NCBI GenBank assembly: GCA_025929315.1 | Contig: JAICMI010000014.1 | Coordinates: 1-32,655 of the forward strand | DNA: 32,655 nt | Source: Frankiaceae bacterium | Lineage (GTDB): Bacteria > Actinomycetota > Actinomycetes > JAFAQI01 | Reading direction: 5' to 3' | Part shown: positions 17,454 to 25,798 of the stretch, piece after piece | Position numbering within the stretch: the first letter of the stretch is position 1 | How the letters are laid out: every line of letters begins with the position of its first letter | Translations under genes and position numbers: made by a program | The notes under the pieces: generated by a model | What the model saw: only the letters and a program-made list of their open reading frames with translations | The model's database searches: none | Told to the model about the DNA's origin: nothing

Positions 17454-18519
17454 CCGCGGGTTTCGGCACGAGTCGCGACGCGTGGGTGGGCAGATCGGCG
17501 TAGCTCACGATGCCGGGGCGAGCGGCGACGACGGCCGGGATGGCATTGACGACCGGCATGGCCGTGATGACAGATCCGATCGCGAGCATCTCCTCGATGG
17601 ACATCGACTCGAAGTCCTGCGGCAGGACCTCGACGCGCACGTTGACCTGGGGGTAACCGCGAACCTCGATCTGGTAGGCCATGGCGATGTCCCACGCCGG
17701 GTCGATCTCGTTGGCAACGGTCCAGCGCACGTTGACGTCGATGACGTCGACGCCGCCTTTGCTACCGACCCATTTGGCGTCGATGCCCGCGACCGTGCCC
17801 TTCTTGACCTCACGGCCGGGCACCTCGACGTCTTGCGTCGCATGAGCGAACTGCACGTCGCAACGGATGTCATTGACGTCCAGCTGCAGGAGCTGCGCCA
17901 GCACCTCGACGGCGTCGCCGAACGGCGCCGTGGCCTTGACGATGTCGGCAGCGTGACCTGCGTCGCCGGCCGGTCGGCCCCAGCCGAGCTCGTCCTGGTT
18001 GGCGTCGCCTGCCCAGGTACCGATGTTGAACGACTCCAGCACATGCACGGAGTTGACCTCGCGGCAGACCGAGGACGCCACCGCGGCGACGTACTCCGCG
18101 AAGCCGGGGTTGATGCCGCTTCCGAACAGGCTGACGCCGCCCTGCATGGCTGCTTCCTCCAGCTGCCGGCGGGCGGCCTCGCCGTAGGCACGGCCGGTGA
18201 GGAACGAGGCGGTCGTCAGGACGTTGATGCCGCTGCGCAGCAGCTTCGCGAGCTGGTCGACGTCCGGGTGTAGCGGCATGTAGAGGATGCAGTCCGGTTT
18301 GAGGGCGATGATCGCCTCGACATCATCGGTCGCTGTGACACCGGTGGGCTCGGGAAGGTCGGCGAGCTCGGCGGCGTCACGGCCCACCTTGTCTGCGCTG
18401 AACGCATAGACCCCGACGAGCTCGAGGTCCGGGCGCTCGACGACGGCTTTGACGGCCTGGCGGGCGACGTTGCCGGTCGTCCATTGAACGACGCGTAGCG
18501 GCTGATCCTTGGAAGTCAT
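17440..18519 (-). CDS. Dihydrodipicolinate reductase-like Rossmann oxidoreductase
   Basis: MTSKDQPLRVVQWTTGNVARQAVKAVVERPDLELVGVYAFSADKVGRDAAELADLPEPTGVTATDDVEAIIALKPDCILYMPLHPDVD... typical of the actinobacterial NAD(P)H-dependent DapB-like family. Overlaps the SDR 3' end by 14 bp. Confidence 0.82.
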   Translation of the reverse strand: MTSKDQPLRVVQWTTGNVARQAVKAVVERPDLELVGVYAFSADKVGRDAAELADLPEPTGVTATDDVEAIIALKPDCILYMPLHPDVDQLAKLLRSGINVLTTASFLTGRAYGEAARRQLEEAAMQGGVSLFGSGINPGFAEYVAAVASSVCREVNSVHVLESFNIGTWAGDANQDELGWGRPAGDAGHAADIVKATAPFGDAVEVLAQLLQLDVNDIRCDVQFAHATQDVEVPGREVKKGTVAGIDAKWVGSKGGVDVIDVNVRWTVANEIDPAWDIAMAYQIEVRGYPQVNVRVEVLPQDFESMSIEEMLAIGSVITAMPVVNAIPAVVAARPGIVSYADLPTHASRLVPKPAVTRS

Positions 18520-19010
18520 GTTCTCTCTTTCATCACGCGTTGCAGTATCCGTCGAACCCGGTCCGAGACGAACAGCGTGACGAACGGCGTACGAAGCTCT
18601 TCGCGCAACCTCGTCAGTGTCGACGACGCGATCCGCCACTGCCCGTCAACCTTCTCGTAGGTCTCGCGGTAGTGGCCGAACCCGTGCATGGTCAGACCCG
18701 GGGCGAATCGGACAACATCTTGCATCGCCCAGATGCCCGATGCGGTGGTCGCGGACGACAGCTCGATCTCGGGCTGCTGGACGTGGTGGACGGTCAGAGC
18801 CTTGGTCAACGTCCTGCGAACGAACGAGACGAACGCGTCTGCACCCTCGGTGACACTGCCGCCCGCCGCCGTTGTGTCGCTGACGAAGTCATCGCTGAAC
18901 ACGTCACGAAGGCCCTGCCAGTCCTTGCAGTCGAGCGTGCGGCAATAGCGGGCTTTCAGCTGTTCGATGGCTCGGTAGTCGGCGCAGTTCGAGTCCACGG
19001 CAGCGCTCAA
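18516..19010 (-). CDS. SnoaL-like/NTF2-family protein
   Basis: 'YRAIEQLKARYCRTLDCKDWQGLRDVFSDDFVSDTTAAGG...MHGFGHYRETYEKVDGQWRIASSTLTRLREE'. 4-nt overlaps with both neighbours. Confidence 0.82.
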   Translation of the reverse strand: MSAAVDSNCADYRAIEQLKARYCRTLDCKDWQGLRDVFSDDFVSDTTAAGGSVTEGADAFVSFVRRTLTKALTVHHVQQPEIELSSATTASGIWAMQDVVRFAPGLTMHGFGHYRETYEKVDGQWRIASSTLTRLREELRTPFVTLFVSDRVRRILQRVMKERT

Positions 19011-20296
19011 GCGGCAGCGAGCTCGAGGTGCAGGCGCTGGAGCCCCCGGAGAAAGAAGGTCGGGAGGTACTCGTAGCGTCGGGCGTCAGCCCGGCCGTGC
19101 TCCTGCTCCGAGATGGCAATGTGACTGGTCCGGTCGAGCATCCGGTTGAGCGTGACCTTCCCCTCGGCACGTGCGAGCGGAGCGCCGGCACACGTGTGGA
19201 TGCCGAAACCGAAGGCGACGTGCTGGCGGGCATTGGCTCGATCGATGTCGAACTCGTGCGGGTCCTCGAACGTCCGCGGGTCACGGTTGCAGGCGCCCGG
19301 CACGAGCATCAGGGACGCGCCCGCCGGGATGTCGACGCCGCCGAGCGAGGTGCGCACCCGTGTCATCCGGAACTGCGTCCGTAACGGACTCTCGAGTCGC
19401 AATGTCTCCTCGATGAAGTTGGGGATCCGCTCGCGGTCCTCGCGCAACAGCTTCTGCAGGTCCGCGCGCTCGGCGATCGTCCGGAGCGCGAACGAGAGCA
19501 TCCGGACCGTTGTCTCCTGCCCGCCCACGAACAGGTTGGCCGCGATCAACGCAGCGTCCTTGATCTCGGGCGTCGAGCCGTCCGGGAACGTCGCGGTCGC
19601 CAACCCGGTCAGGATGTCGCTGCCCGCATTTTGCCGCCGCTCCTCGATGTATCCGGTGAACCGGTCGTAGAGGAACTCCAAGGGCTTGTGCTCAACGGCC
19701 TCGTGGCCGCTCGACAAATGGTCACGGAACAGCGAGCGGTCCTCCTCGGGGACGCCCTCGAGGTCGGCAACGACCGTCATCGTGAACGGCTCGGCGTAAG
19801 AGCCGATGAACTCGCACGCGCCGTCGGAGGTGAAGGCGTCGATGAGGCTGTCGGCGTAGCGCCACATGAAGTCCTCGTTCTCCTTGAGGCGCTTCGGCGT
19901 GATCAGCCGCATCAGCAGGTGGCGGTGGTCAGTGTGCATGGGCGGGTCGAACGTCGGCAGCTGGTCGCTGAACGGCAGCTCGTGCCGGTAGCGCGCAATC
20001 AGGTCGCTGACGTCCTCGGCGTCCTCGACGGGCACGGAGAACTTGACGAACGGACCACTCACTGCGTTGCACGACGAGTAGGTCCCGGACGGGTCATCGT
20101 GCGCCGGGAACGTCGCCGGATCGCGATAGATCTCCTTGGCCTCGGCATGACCGGTGACCATGTAGACGCCGTAGTTCGGCTCCTGCCAGACGGGGCTCTG
20201 CGCGCGCACCCAGTCGAAGTAGGGATATGGGTCGTCCTGCACCGTCCGGTCGCGGAAGAAGTTGACCGTCTCGAAATCTGTCACCGCGAATACCAT
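19007..20296 (-). CDS. Cytochrome P450
   Basis: Heme motif 'FGFGIHTCAGAPLARAE', ExxR 'ETLR', I-helix 'LFVGGQETTVRML'. Start uncertain: ATG 20296, GTG 20284 (VTDFETVNFFRD) or ATG 20353. Confidence 0.93.
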   Translation of the reverse strand: MVFAVTDFETVNFFRDRTVQDDPYPYFDWVRAQSPVWQEPNYGVYMVTGHAEAKEIYRDPATFPAHDDPSGTYSSCNAVSGPFVKFSVPVEDAEDVSDLIARYRHELPFSDQLPTFDPPMHTDHRHLLMRLITPKRLKENEDFMWRYADSLIDAFTSDGACEFIGSYAEPFTMTVVADLEGVPEEDRSLFRDHLSSGHEAVEHKPLEFLYDRFTGYIEERRQNAGSDILTGLATATFPDGSTPEIKDAALIAANLFVGGQETTVRMLSFALRTIAERADLQKLLREDRERIPNFIEETLRLESPLRTQFRMTRVRTSLGGVDIPAGASLMLVPGACNRDPRTFEDPHEFDIDRANARQHVAFGFGIHTCAGAPLARAEGKVTLNRMLDRTSHIAISEQEHGRADARRYEYLPTFFLRGLQRLHLELAAA

Positions 20297-20302
20297 CCAC
20301 TC

Positions 20303-20512
20303 GTGGGTGTCAACGTCGAAGTCGACCGAGATGTGTGCATGGGCTCCGGCCACTGCATCGTCGAGGCACCAGGCGCATTCGACCTCGACGACGACGGCAT
20401 CTCGTTCGTCGTAGACCCCGCTGCCGTGTCAGAGGACACGATCATCGACACCGCACGCAAGTGCCCGACACAGGCCATCAGCGTCCATCGGGACGGCGTC
20501 CGGTTGCACTGA
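20303..20512 (+). CDS. Small ferredoxin (3Fe-4S type expected), likely P450 redox partner
   Basis: C-terminal portion of ORF 19631..20512: VGVNVEVDRDVCMGSGHCIVEAPGAFDLDDDGISFVVDPAAVSEDTIIDTARKCPTQAISVHRDGVRLH; CxxxxxC...CP motif. GTG start at 20303 preceded by TACCAT-N6. Confidence 0.85.
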   Translation: MGVNVEVDRDVCMGSGHCIVEAPGAFDLDDDGISFVVDPAAVSEDTIIDTARKCPTQAISVHRDGVRLH

Positions 20513-22187
20513 CGGCGTGCCGCGCAGCGATGTAGCCGAACACCATGCTGTTGGCGATGCTCGCGCCAGGGCCCAGGTAGTGCCGTCCCATCACCGTGGC
20601 GGTGATGTTGCCGGCGGCGTACAGCCCCTCGATCGGCTGATCGTCCTGGTCGACGACGCGCGCATGTTCGTCGGTCACGAGTCCGCCGCACGTGCCGATG
20701 TCGCCGGGCACGACCTCGACCGCGTAGTAGGGCGCCTCGTCGATCGGCCCCAGACACGGGTGCACGTTGCGGTTGGGATCACCGAGGCAGCGGTTGTACG
20801 CCGACTCACCGCGTCCGTAGTCCGGATCCTCACCGCGCGCCGCGAACTCGTTGAACCGTTCGACGGTCTCCGCCAGGCCGGGAGCGTCGATGCCGCAGAG
20901 GTTGGCGAGGTCGGGCAAGGTCCAGGCCTGCTTGAGCCGGCCGCTCTTGAGCAGGTCGCGCGGGAACCATCCGGGGTGTGACCGGACATGCGCGTAACGC
21001 TTGCGATAGCGGTCGTCGAAGATCAGCCAGCACGGCACCGCCTGAGCTGTCTTGTTGCGCGCATACATCGCCTTGCCGACCTCCATGTAGGAGTTCGACT
21101 CGTTGACGAAGCGCTTGCCGGCTGCGTCGACGTAGATCGTCCGGGGACGCTGCCGCGCCTGGTCGAGCGTCGACTGCCCGAACCGACCGGTGCGCGGCGA
21201 CGGCAGCCACCACGCCTCGTCCATCAAATCGGTCTTGGCGCCGAGGCGCATGGCCGTCTGCATCGCCTCACCGGTGTCGCCCGGGTTGGAGATCGACCAC
21301 TTCCCCTGGTTGGGCTGGTCGCCGCCGTACTCCTGTCGCATGTCGCGGTTGTGCGCGAACCCGCCCGCGGCCAGCAGCACACCGCGTCGGGCCGCGATGT
21401 CCATCGACGAACCTGCACGCGTTACGCGTACGCCGGTCACGCGGCCGTCGTCGACGAGGAGGTCGTCGAGTGGCGCGTCCGTCCAGACCGTGACGCCTCG
21501 CTGAAGGGCGGCAAGAAGCATCTGCGCGATCAGTGACGCGCCGTTGGTGAGGAGGTCCTGACGGCGCAGACGCGCCGCCACCGTGCGGGTCGCGACACGC
21601 GCGGCGACGGCGAACGCTCGTGCGCTGCGGTTGTAGTGGGAAAGAAATCGCGCTTCGTTCGTCATGACGGCCATGCCGAGGCTCTTCGCCAGCCCCGGCT
21701 GCAGCTTGTCGGACCACTCGCCCAGAGCGTGCCCGTCGAACGGGACGGCCTCGATGCCGCGGCCACTGTCGCTGCCGCCCTTGGCGTTTGAGTAGTAGTC
21801 GGCGTAGCCCGGGCAGTAGACGAGGCGGACGCCCAGTCGCTCGAGGAACGACACCATCTCCGGCCCGGCGGTGAGAAACGCGTGCCGACGCTCGTACGAC
21901 GACGCCGGCCCCACGTCACCGACGACGGCCTCGAAGTGGGCCATCGCATCTGCGTAGGAGTCGTGGACACCGGCCGCGCGCATCACCGGGTTGTCGGGAA
22001 CCCACGCCATGCCCCCCGACATGCAGGTCGAGCCACCGATCAACGGCTGCTTCTCCAGCACGAGCACCGTTGCGCCCGCATCAGCGGCAGCGAGGGCAGC
22101 GGCCAGAGCGCCGCCACCGGATCCGACGACGACGAAGTCGAAGGTGTCGTGCTCCGCGCGCGAGGAAACGGAGTCCCGTCGGGCCAT
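20478..22187 (-). CDS. FAD-dependent dehydrogenase of the 3-ketosteroid delta1-dehydrogenase / fumarate reductase flavoprotein family
   Basis: 'FDFVVVGSGGGALAAALAAADAGATVLVLEKQPLIGGSTCMSGGMAWVPDN', 'GGLVTDEHARVVDQDDQPIEGLYAAGNITATVMGRHYLGPGASIANSMVFGYIAARHA'. Start at M16 of ORF 22232. Confidence 0.87.
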   Translation of the reverse strand: MARRDSVSSRAEHDTFDFVVVGSGGGALAAALAAADAGATVLVLEKQPLIGGSTCMSGGMAWVPDNPVMRAAGVHDSYADAMAHFEAVVGDVGPASSYERRHAFLTAGPEMVSFLERLGVRLVYCPGYADYYSNAKGGSDSGRGIEAVPFDGHALGEWSDKLQPGLAKSLGMAVMTNEARFLSHYNRSARAFAVAARVATRTVAARLRRQDLLTNGASLIAQMLLAALQRGVTVWTDAPLDDLLVDDGRVTGVRVTRAGSSMDIAARRGVLLAAGGFAHNRDMRQEYGGDQPNQGKWSISNPGDTGEAMQTAMRLGAKTDLMDEAWWLPSPRTGRFGQSTLDQARQRPRTIYVDAAGKRFVNESNSYMEVGKAMYARNKTAQAVPCWLIFDDRYRKRYAHVRSHPGWFPRDLLKSGRLKQAWTLPDLANLCGIDAPGLAETVERFNEFAARGEDPDYGRGESAYNRCLGDPNRNVHPCLGPIDEAPYYAVEVVPGDIGTCGGLVTDEHARVVDQDDQPIEGLYAAGNITATVMGRHYLGPGASIANSMVFGYIAARHAVSATGRRPDGR

Positions 22188-22196
22188 GCCCCGCAG

Positions 22197-22267
22197 TTTG
22201 TACGACGCCGTAACAAATTGGCAAGGGGCCATTGACCATTGTTACGGAGCCGAAGTAACGTCCGGCC
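22197..22267. promoter_or_regulatory. Divergent promoters with 9-bp inverted-repeat operator candidate
   Basis: CCGTAACAA (22208-22216) and TTGTTACGG (22239-22247), perfect inverted repeat, spacer 22. Plus: TTGACC (22232-22237)-N18-TAACGT (22256-22261)-N6-ATG. Minus: TTGCCA (22224-22219)-N16-TACAAA (22202-22197). Confidence 0.55.
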
Positions 22268-23428
22268 ATGAGCACTCTGACGTACCCCGTCGAGGGCCTG
22301 GGCGCCCCCAAGAACCGACAGCCGGCGGCACTGGTCGACACCGGGCTTCCGGCGGGAACGGAGGTGTTCTCGGCGGACAACCACATCTCGCTGGCGGCCG
22401 ACATCTTCTACGAGCGGGCGCCCGAGAGTCTCAAGGATCGGATGCCGCGCGTCATCGAAGTCGATGGTGGCTGGGTCCTCGGCGTCGACGGCAAGTCGGT
22501 GCTGCCGCCAGCGTTTCTCGAGGTGCTCATGCAGTACGACCCGCTCCCCGGGTCGCACACCGGCGACATCGATGCGCGGCTAGCCGCGCTCGACTCCGAG
22601 GGCGTCTCCAAAGAGCTGGCGTTCCCCAACGCCATCCTTGCGCTGTTCGGCTGGCCCGACCGCGAAGTGCGCGAAGCATGCTTCCGCATCTACAACGAGT
22701 ACATGGCCGAGCTGCAGCAGCGATCGGGCAACCGCATCTACGGCGTCGGCCTCATCAACTGGTGGGATCCCGCCGGCACCGAACGCACTCTCACCGAGCT
22801 CAAGTCGCTCGGCTTGAAGACGTTCCTTCTCCCGCTCTCGCCCGGCAAGGACGAGCACAAGCAACCGATCGACTACGCGAGCACCGCGATGAACGACGTC
22901 TGGGCCGTGATCGAAGACGCGCAGCTGCCGGTGTCGCACCACATCGGTGAGAGCCCGCCGGCCACACCCAACGAGTTCAACGCGCTCGAGATCGCGATGC
23001 TCCAATCGGTGGCGCCCTTCCGTGACCTGTTCGGCAAATACATCTTCGGTGGCATCCTCGACCGCCACCCGAGCCTTCGGGTCGGTTGGTTCGAAGGCGG
23101 CATCAACTGGGTGCCGTCGACGATCCAGGACGCACAACATCTCGGCGCGTCGTTCAAGCACTTGTCCAACCTCAAGGTGGAGCACGATCCGAAGTACTAC
23201 TGGGAGAACAACATGTACTCGTCCTTCGTCGTCGACCCGCTCGGTCTCGAGCTCGTCGACCACATCGGGGTCGAGCGGGTGATGTGGTCGACGGACTTCC
23301 CGCACAACGAGAGCACTTACGGCTATAGCAACGCGTCGATCGCAGGCGTCGTCGAGGCGGTCGGGCCGGACCACGCCAAGGCGATCGTCAGCGACAACGT
23401 CAAGCGCTACCTCGGCGTGGACCGTTGA
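22268..23428 (+). CDS. Amidohydrolase family protein (Amidohydro_2 type)
   Basis: 'VFSADNHISLAADIFYERAPESLKDRMPRV', 'VSHHIGESPP', 'LRVGWFEGGINWVPSTIQDAQHL', 'WSTDFPHNESTYGYS'. Confidence 0.88.
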   Translation: MSTLTYPVEGLGAPKNRQPAALVDTGLPAGTEVFSADNHISLAADIFYERAPESLKDRMPRVIEVDGGWVLGVDGKSVLPPAFLEVLMQYDPLPGSHTGDIDARLAALDSEGVSKELAFPNAILALFGWPDREVREACFRIYNEYMAELQQRSGNRIYGVGLINWWDPAGTERTLTELKSLGLKTFLLPLSPGKDEHKQPIDYASTAMNDVWAVIEDAQLPVSHHIGESPPATPNEFNALEIAMLQSVAPFRDLFGKYIFGGILDRHPSLRVGWFEGGINWVPSTIQDAQHLGASFKHLSNLKVEHDPKYYWENNMYSSFVVDPLGLELVDHIGVERVMWSTDFPHNESTYGYSNASIAGVVEAVGPDHAKAIVSDNVKRYLGVDR

Positions 23429-24654
23429 CCGCAGGACTGATGGGGTCGGTACCGAAGCTGGTCATCCCGGCCTCCGCCGACCTGGCCCGGATGCGCCGCG
23501 ACCGCATGCATCGGATCCACGCGGCCATGGGTGAGCAGGGCATCGACGCGCTGGTGCTTGTGGGCAACACCAACGTCGTCTACGCAACGGGCGCCATCTG
23601 GCCGTTGGCCGACGCCGGCCGGGTGATCTTCGAACGGCCCGTCGCCGTCGTACTTGCTGACGACGACGTCCCACACCTGTTCTCGCCGTTGCACACGGAT
23701 GACCGGCTGCGCGAGATCCTGCCGGAGGACCATGCCCATGGTCCCGCGCACCTGGAGTTCGACGAAGGCGTCGAGATCTTCGCCGAGCGGCTCGCCGAGC
23801 TGATCCCGGCACAGGCCACCGTCGCCCTGGACGAGTGGACGCACGCGCTGCGTCGGGCGGGGAGCCTCGTCGGGAAGAACGGCGCCCCGATCGACGGCGG
23901 GCGGGTGATCAGCAAAGCCAAGGCCATCAAGACACCCGACGAGCTCGCGCTGATGCGCCAAGGTCTGCAGATCACGGAGCAGGGCATCGCCGAGGTCCAG
24001 GCTCGCCTTGCGCCCGGTGTCCGGCAGACGGAGCTCACGGCGACTTTCCTGCGCACGATCTTCGAGGGCGGCGCCGACGCCAACATCCTCGATCCGATCT
24101 GGCAGATCATGCCTGAGCGCATCGCCGACGGACCGTGGACGACAACCGGTGATCTCGCCTGCCCGCTGCTGACGACCGAGCGCGAGCTCGCCAAGGGCGA
24201 TGTGCTGTGGGTCGACACCGGAGTCAGCTTCGAGGGCTTCCACTCCGACTTCGGCCGCACCTGGATCGTCGGCGAGGAGCCGACCGCCGGTCAGCGCGCG
24301 CAGTTCGACCGATGGCGATCGATCATGGACGCCGTACTGTCCGTGACCCGAGCCGGCGCGACCGCCGCCGATCTGACCGCGGCGGCGATCGAGGCCAACG
24401 GCGGGACCAAGCCGTGGATGCCGCACTTCTACCTCGGTCATGGACTCGGCATCGACAGCGCGGAGATGCCCTACGTCGGCAGCGACATCGGCGAGGTGTT
24501 CGACGCGAGCCTCGTCCTCGCCCCCGGCATGGTGCTCGTGCTGGAGCCGATCGTCTGGGAGGACGGGGCCGGCGGTTACCGCGCCGAGGAAGTCCTGGTC
24601 ATCACCGAGGACGGGTGGGACCCGATGACCGACTACACCTATGACCCGTTCTGA
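23425..24654 (+). CDS. M24 family metallopeptidase-fold protein (Xaa-Pro aminopeptidase/creatinase-like), metal site intact
   Basis: 'VLWVDTGVSFEGFHSDFGRTW', 'HFYLGHGLGIDSAEMP', 'GMVLVLEPIVWEDGAGGYRAEEVLVIT' supply D, D, H, E, E ligands. TTG 23425 (coupled) or ATG 23440 start. Confidence 0.87.
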   Translation: MTAGLMGSVPKLVIPASADLARMRRDRMHRIHAAMGEQGIDALVLVGNTNVVYATGAIWPLADAGRVIFERPVAVVLADDDVPHLFSPLHTDDRLREILPEDHAHGPAHLEFDEGVEIFAERLAELIPAQATVALDEWTHALRRAGSLVGKNGAPIDGGRVISKAKAIKTPDELALMRQGLQITEQGIAEVQARLAPGVRQTELTATFLRTIFEGGADANILDPIWQIMPERIADGPWTTTGDLACPLLTTERELAKGDVLWVDTGVSFEGFHSDFGRTWIVGEEPTAGQRAQFDRWRSIMDAVLSVTRAGATAADLTAAAIEANGGTKPWMPHFYLGHGLGIDSAEMPYVGSDIGEVFDASLVLAPGMVLVLEPIVWEDGAGGYRAEEVLVITEDGWDPMTDYTYDPF

Positions 24655-25798
24655 GCAGATGACCGTCACCGAGATCCAGCCTGACTCTGCTCAGCTGCGC
24701 GCCGTACGACGCGAGCGCGTCCTCGCGGAGATGGAAACCGCCGGCATCGACATCCTCATCACCGGTCGCGAGTCCAACGCTCGCTACGTCAGCGGCGTAC
24801 CGCGTCTGTGGCTCGCGGGTTCACGCCCGTTCGGTCCCGGTTGTATCTTCGTCCGCGCCTCCGGTGACATCCACCTCGTCAGCACGTGGGACGAAGGCGT
24901 CCCCGACGACATCCCCCGAGAGCACCTGCACGGGATCACCTTCAATTCCCAGAACACCCTGGCGATGCTCACCGGCATCGACGGCGCTGCGGCGGCAAGG
25001 ACGGTCGCGACCGACGGACTGATGCCATCGACCGTCGGGCTGCTGCGCAAGGCGTTTCCCGACGCCGAGCTCATCGACGGCGAGCAGATGATGCGTTCGG
25101 CGCGACGCATCAAGACGGCCGAGGAAGTGGACGCCATCCGCGCGTCGGTGCGTCTCGCCGAGGACTCCCTCGCTGTGGCCGCCAAGACGTTCTCAGCGGG
25201 CGTCACCGAGCGCGGGCTGACGGCGGCCTTCATGGAAGCCATGGCTGCCGCCGGCGTCACGACACCCACCACGCAAGACGTCGCCTGGATCACCTCGCCG
25301 ACGGATCGGTGGGCACGGTCGACCCGCGATGCCGCTGTCTCGCCGAGTGATCTGGTCGCGTTCGACGCCGGCGTGATCCGCAACGGCTACGTCGGTGAGA
25401 TCGGCCGGACGGCGGCCGTCGGTGGACTCGAGTCGGTCGGCAACGCGCCGTTGTCACGCTGGGACGAGCTGTGGGACCGCTTGCTCACGGCCTGCCGCCC
25501 CGGCGCCAGTGGCGCGGACCTTCTCGACGCCTACGCGACCACGGACGTCCCCGCGCCGCCGGTCCCGGTCGCGAGGGGGCTGGGCCTCGGCAACGACCTT
25601 CCCCTGGTGACACACGAGCTGCCGCGCACGGCGGCAGAGCAACGACTGGAGCCGGGGATGGTCTTCGCACTCACCGCCTATGTGTGGGAGGAGGGTGTCG
25701 GTGGCGTCTACGGCCAGGAGCCCGTCCTGATCACGGACACCGGTCCGTCGCTGCTCTCCTCGACCCCGTTTCGTGACTCGAGGAGCCTGACGCCGTGA
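24641..25798 (+). CDS. M24-family paralogue with degenerate metal-binding residues
   Basis: 'RRERVLAEMETAGIDILITGRESNARYVSGVPRLW' and pita-bread C-domain, but 'FDAGVIRNGYVGEIGRT', 'VARGLGLGNDLP', 'GMVFALTAYVWEEGVGGVYGQEPVLIT'. ATG 24659 is an alternative start. Confidence 0.82.
   Translation: MTRSEQMTVTEIQPDSAQLRAVRRERVLAEMETAGIDILITGRESNARYVSGVPRLWLAGSRPFGPGCIFVRASGDIHLVSTWDEGVPDDIPREHLHGITFNSQNTLAMLTGIDGAAAARTVATDGLMPSTVGLLRKAFPDAELIDGEQMMRSARRIKTAEEVDAIRASVRLAEDSLAVAAKTFSAGVTERGLTAAFMEAMAAAGVTTPTTQDVAWITSPTDRWARSTRDAAVSPSDLVAFDAGVIRNGYVGEIGRTAAVGGLESVGNAPLSRWDELWDRLLTACRPGASGADLLDAYATTDVPAPPVPVARGLGLGNDLPLVTHELPRTAAEQRLEPGMVFALTAYVWEEGVGGVYGQEPVLITDTGPSLLSSTPFRDSRSLTP

Noticed and set aside
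20478-20512. Ferredoxin/KstD-like 3' overlap as evidence of a sequencing frameshift
   Set aside because: Both proteins end with family-typical C-termini (ferredoxin ...KCPTQAISV; KstD-like ...MVFGYIAARHA), so a genuine convergent overlap is simpler.
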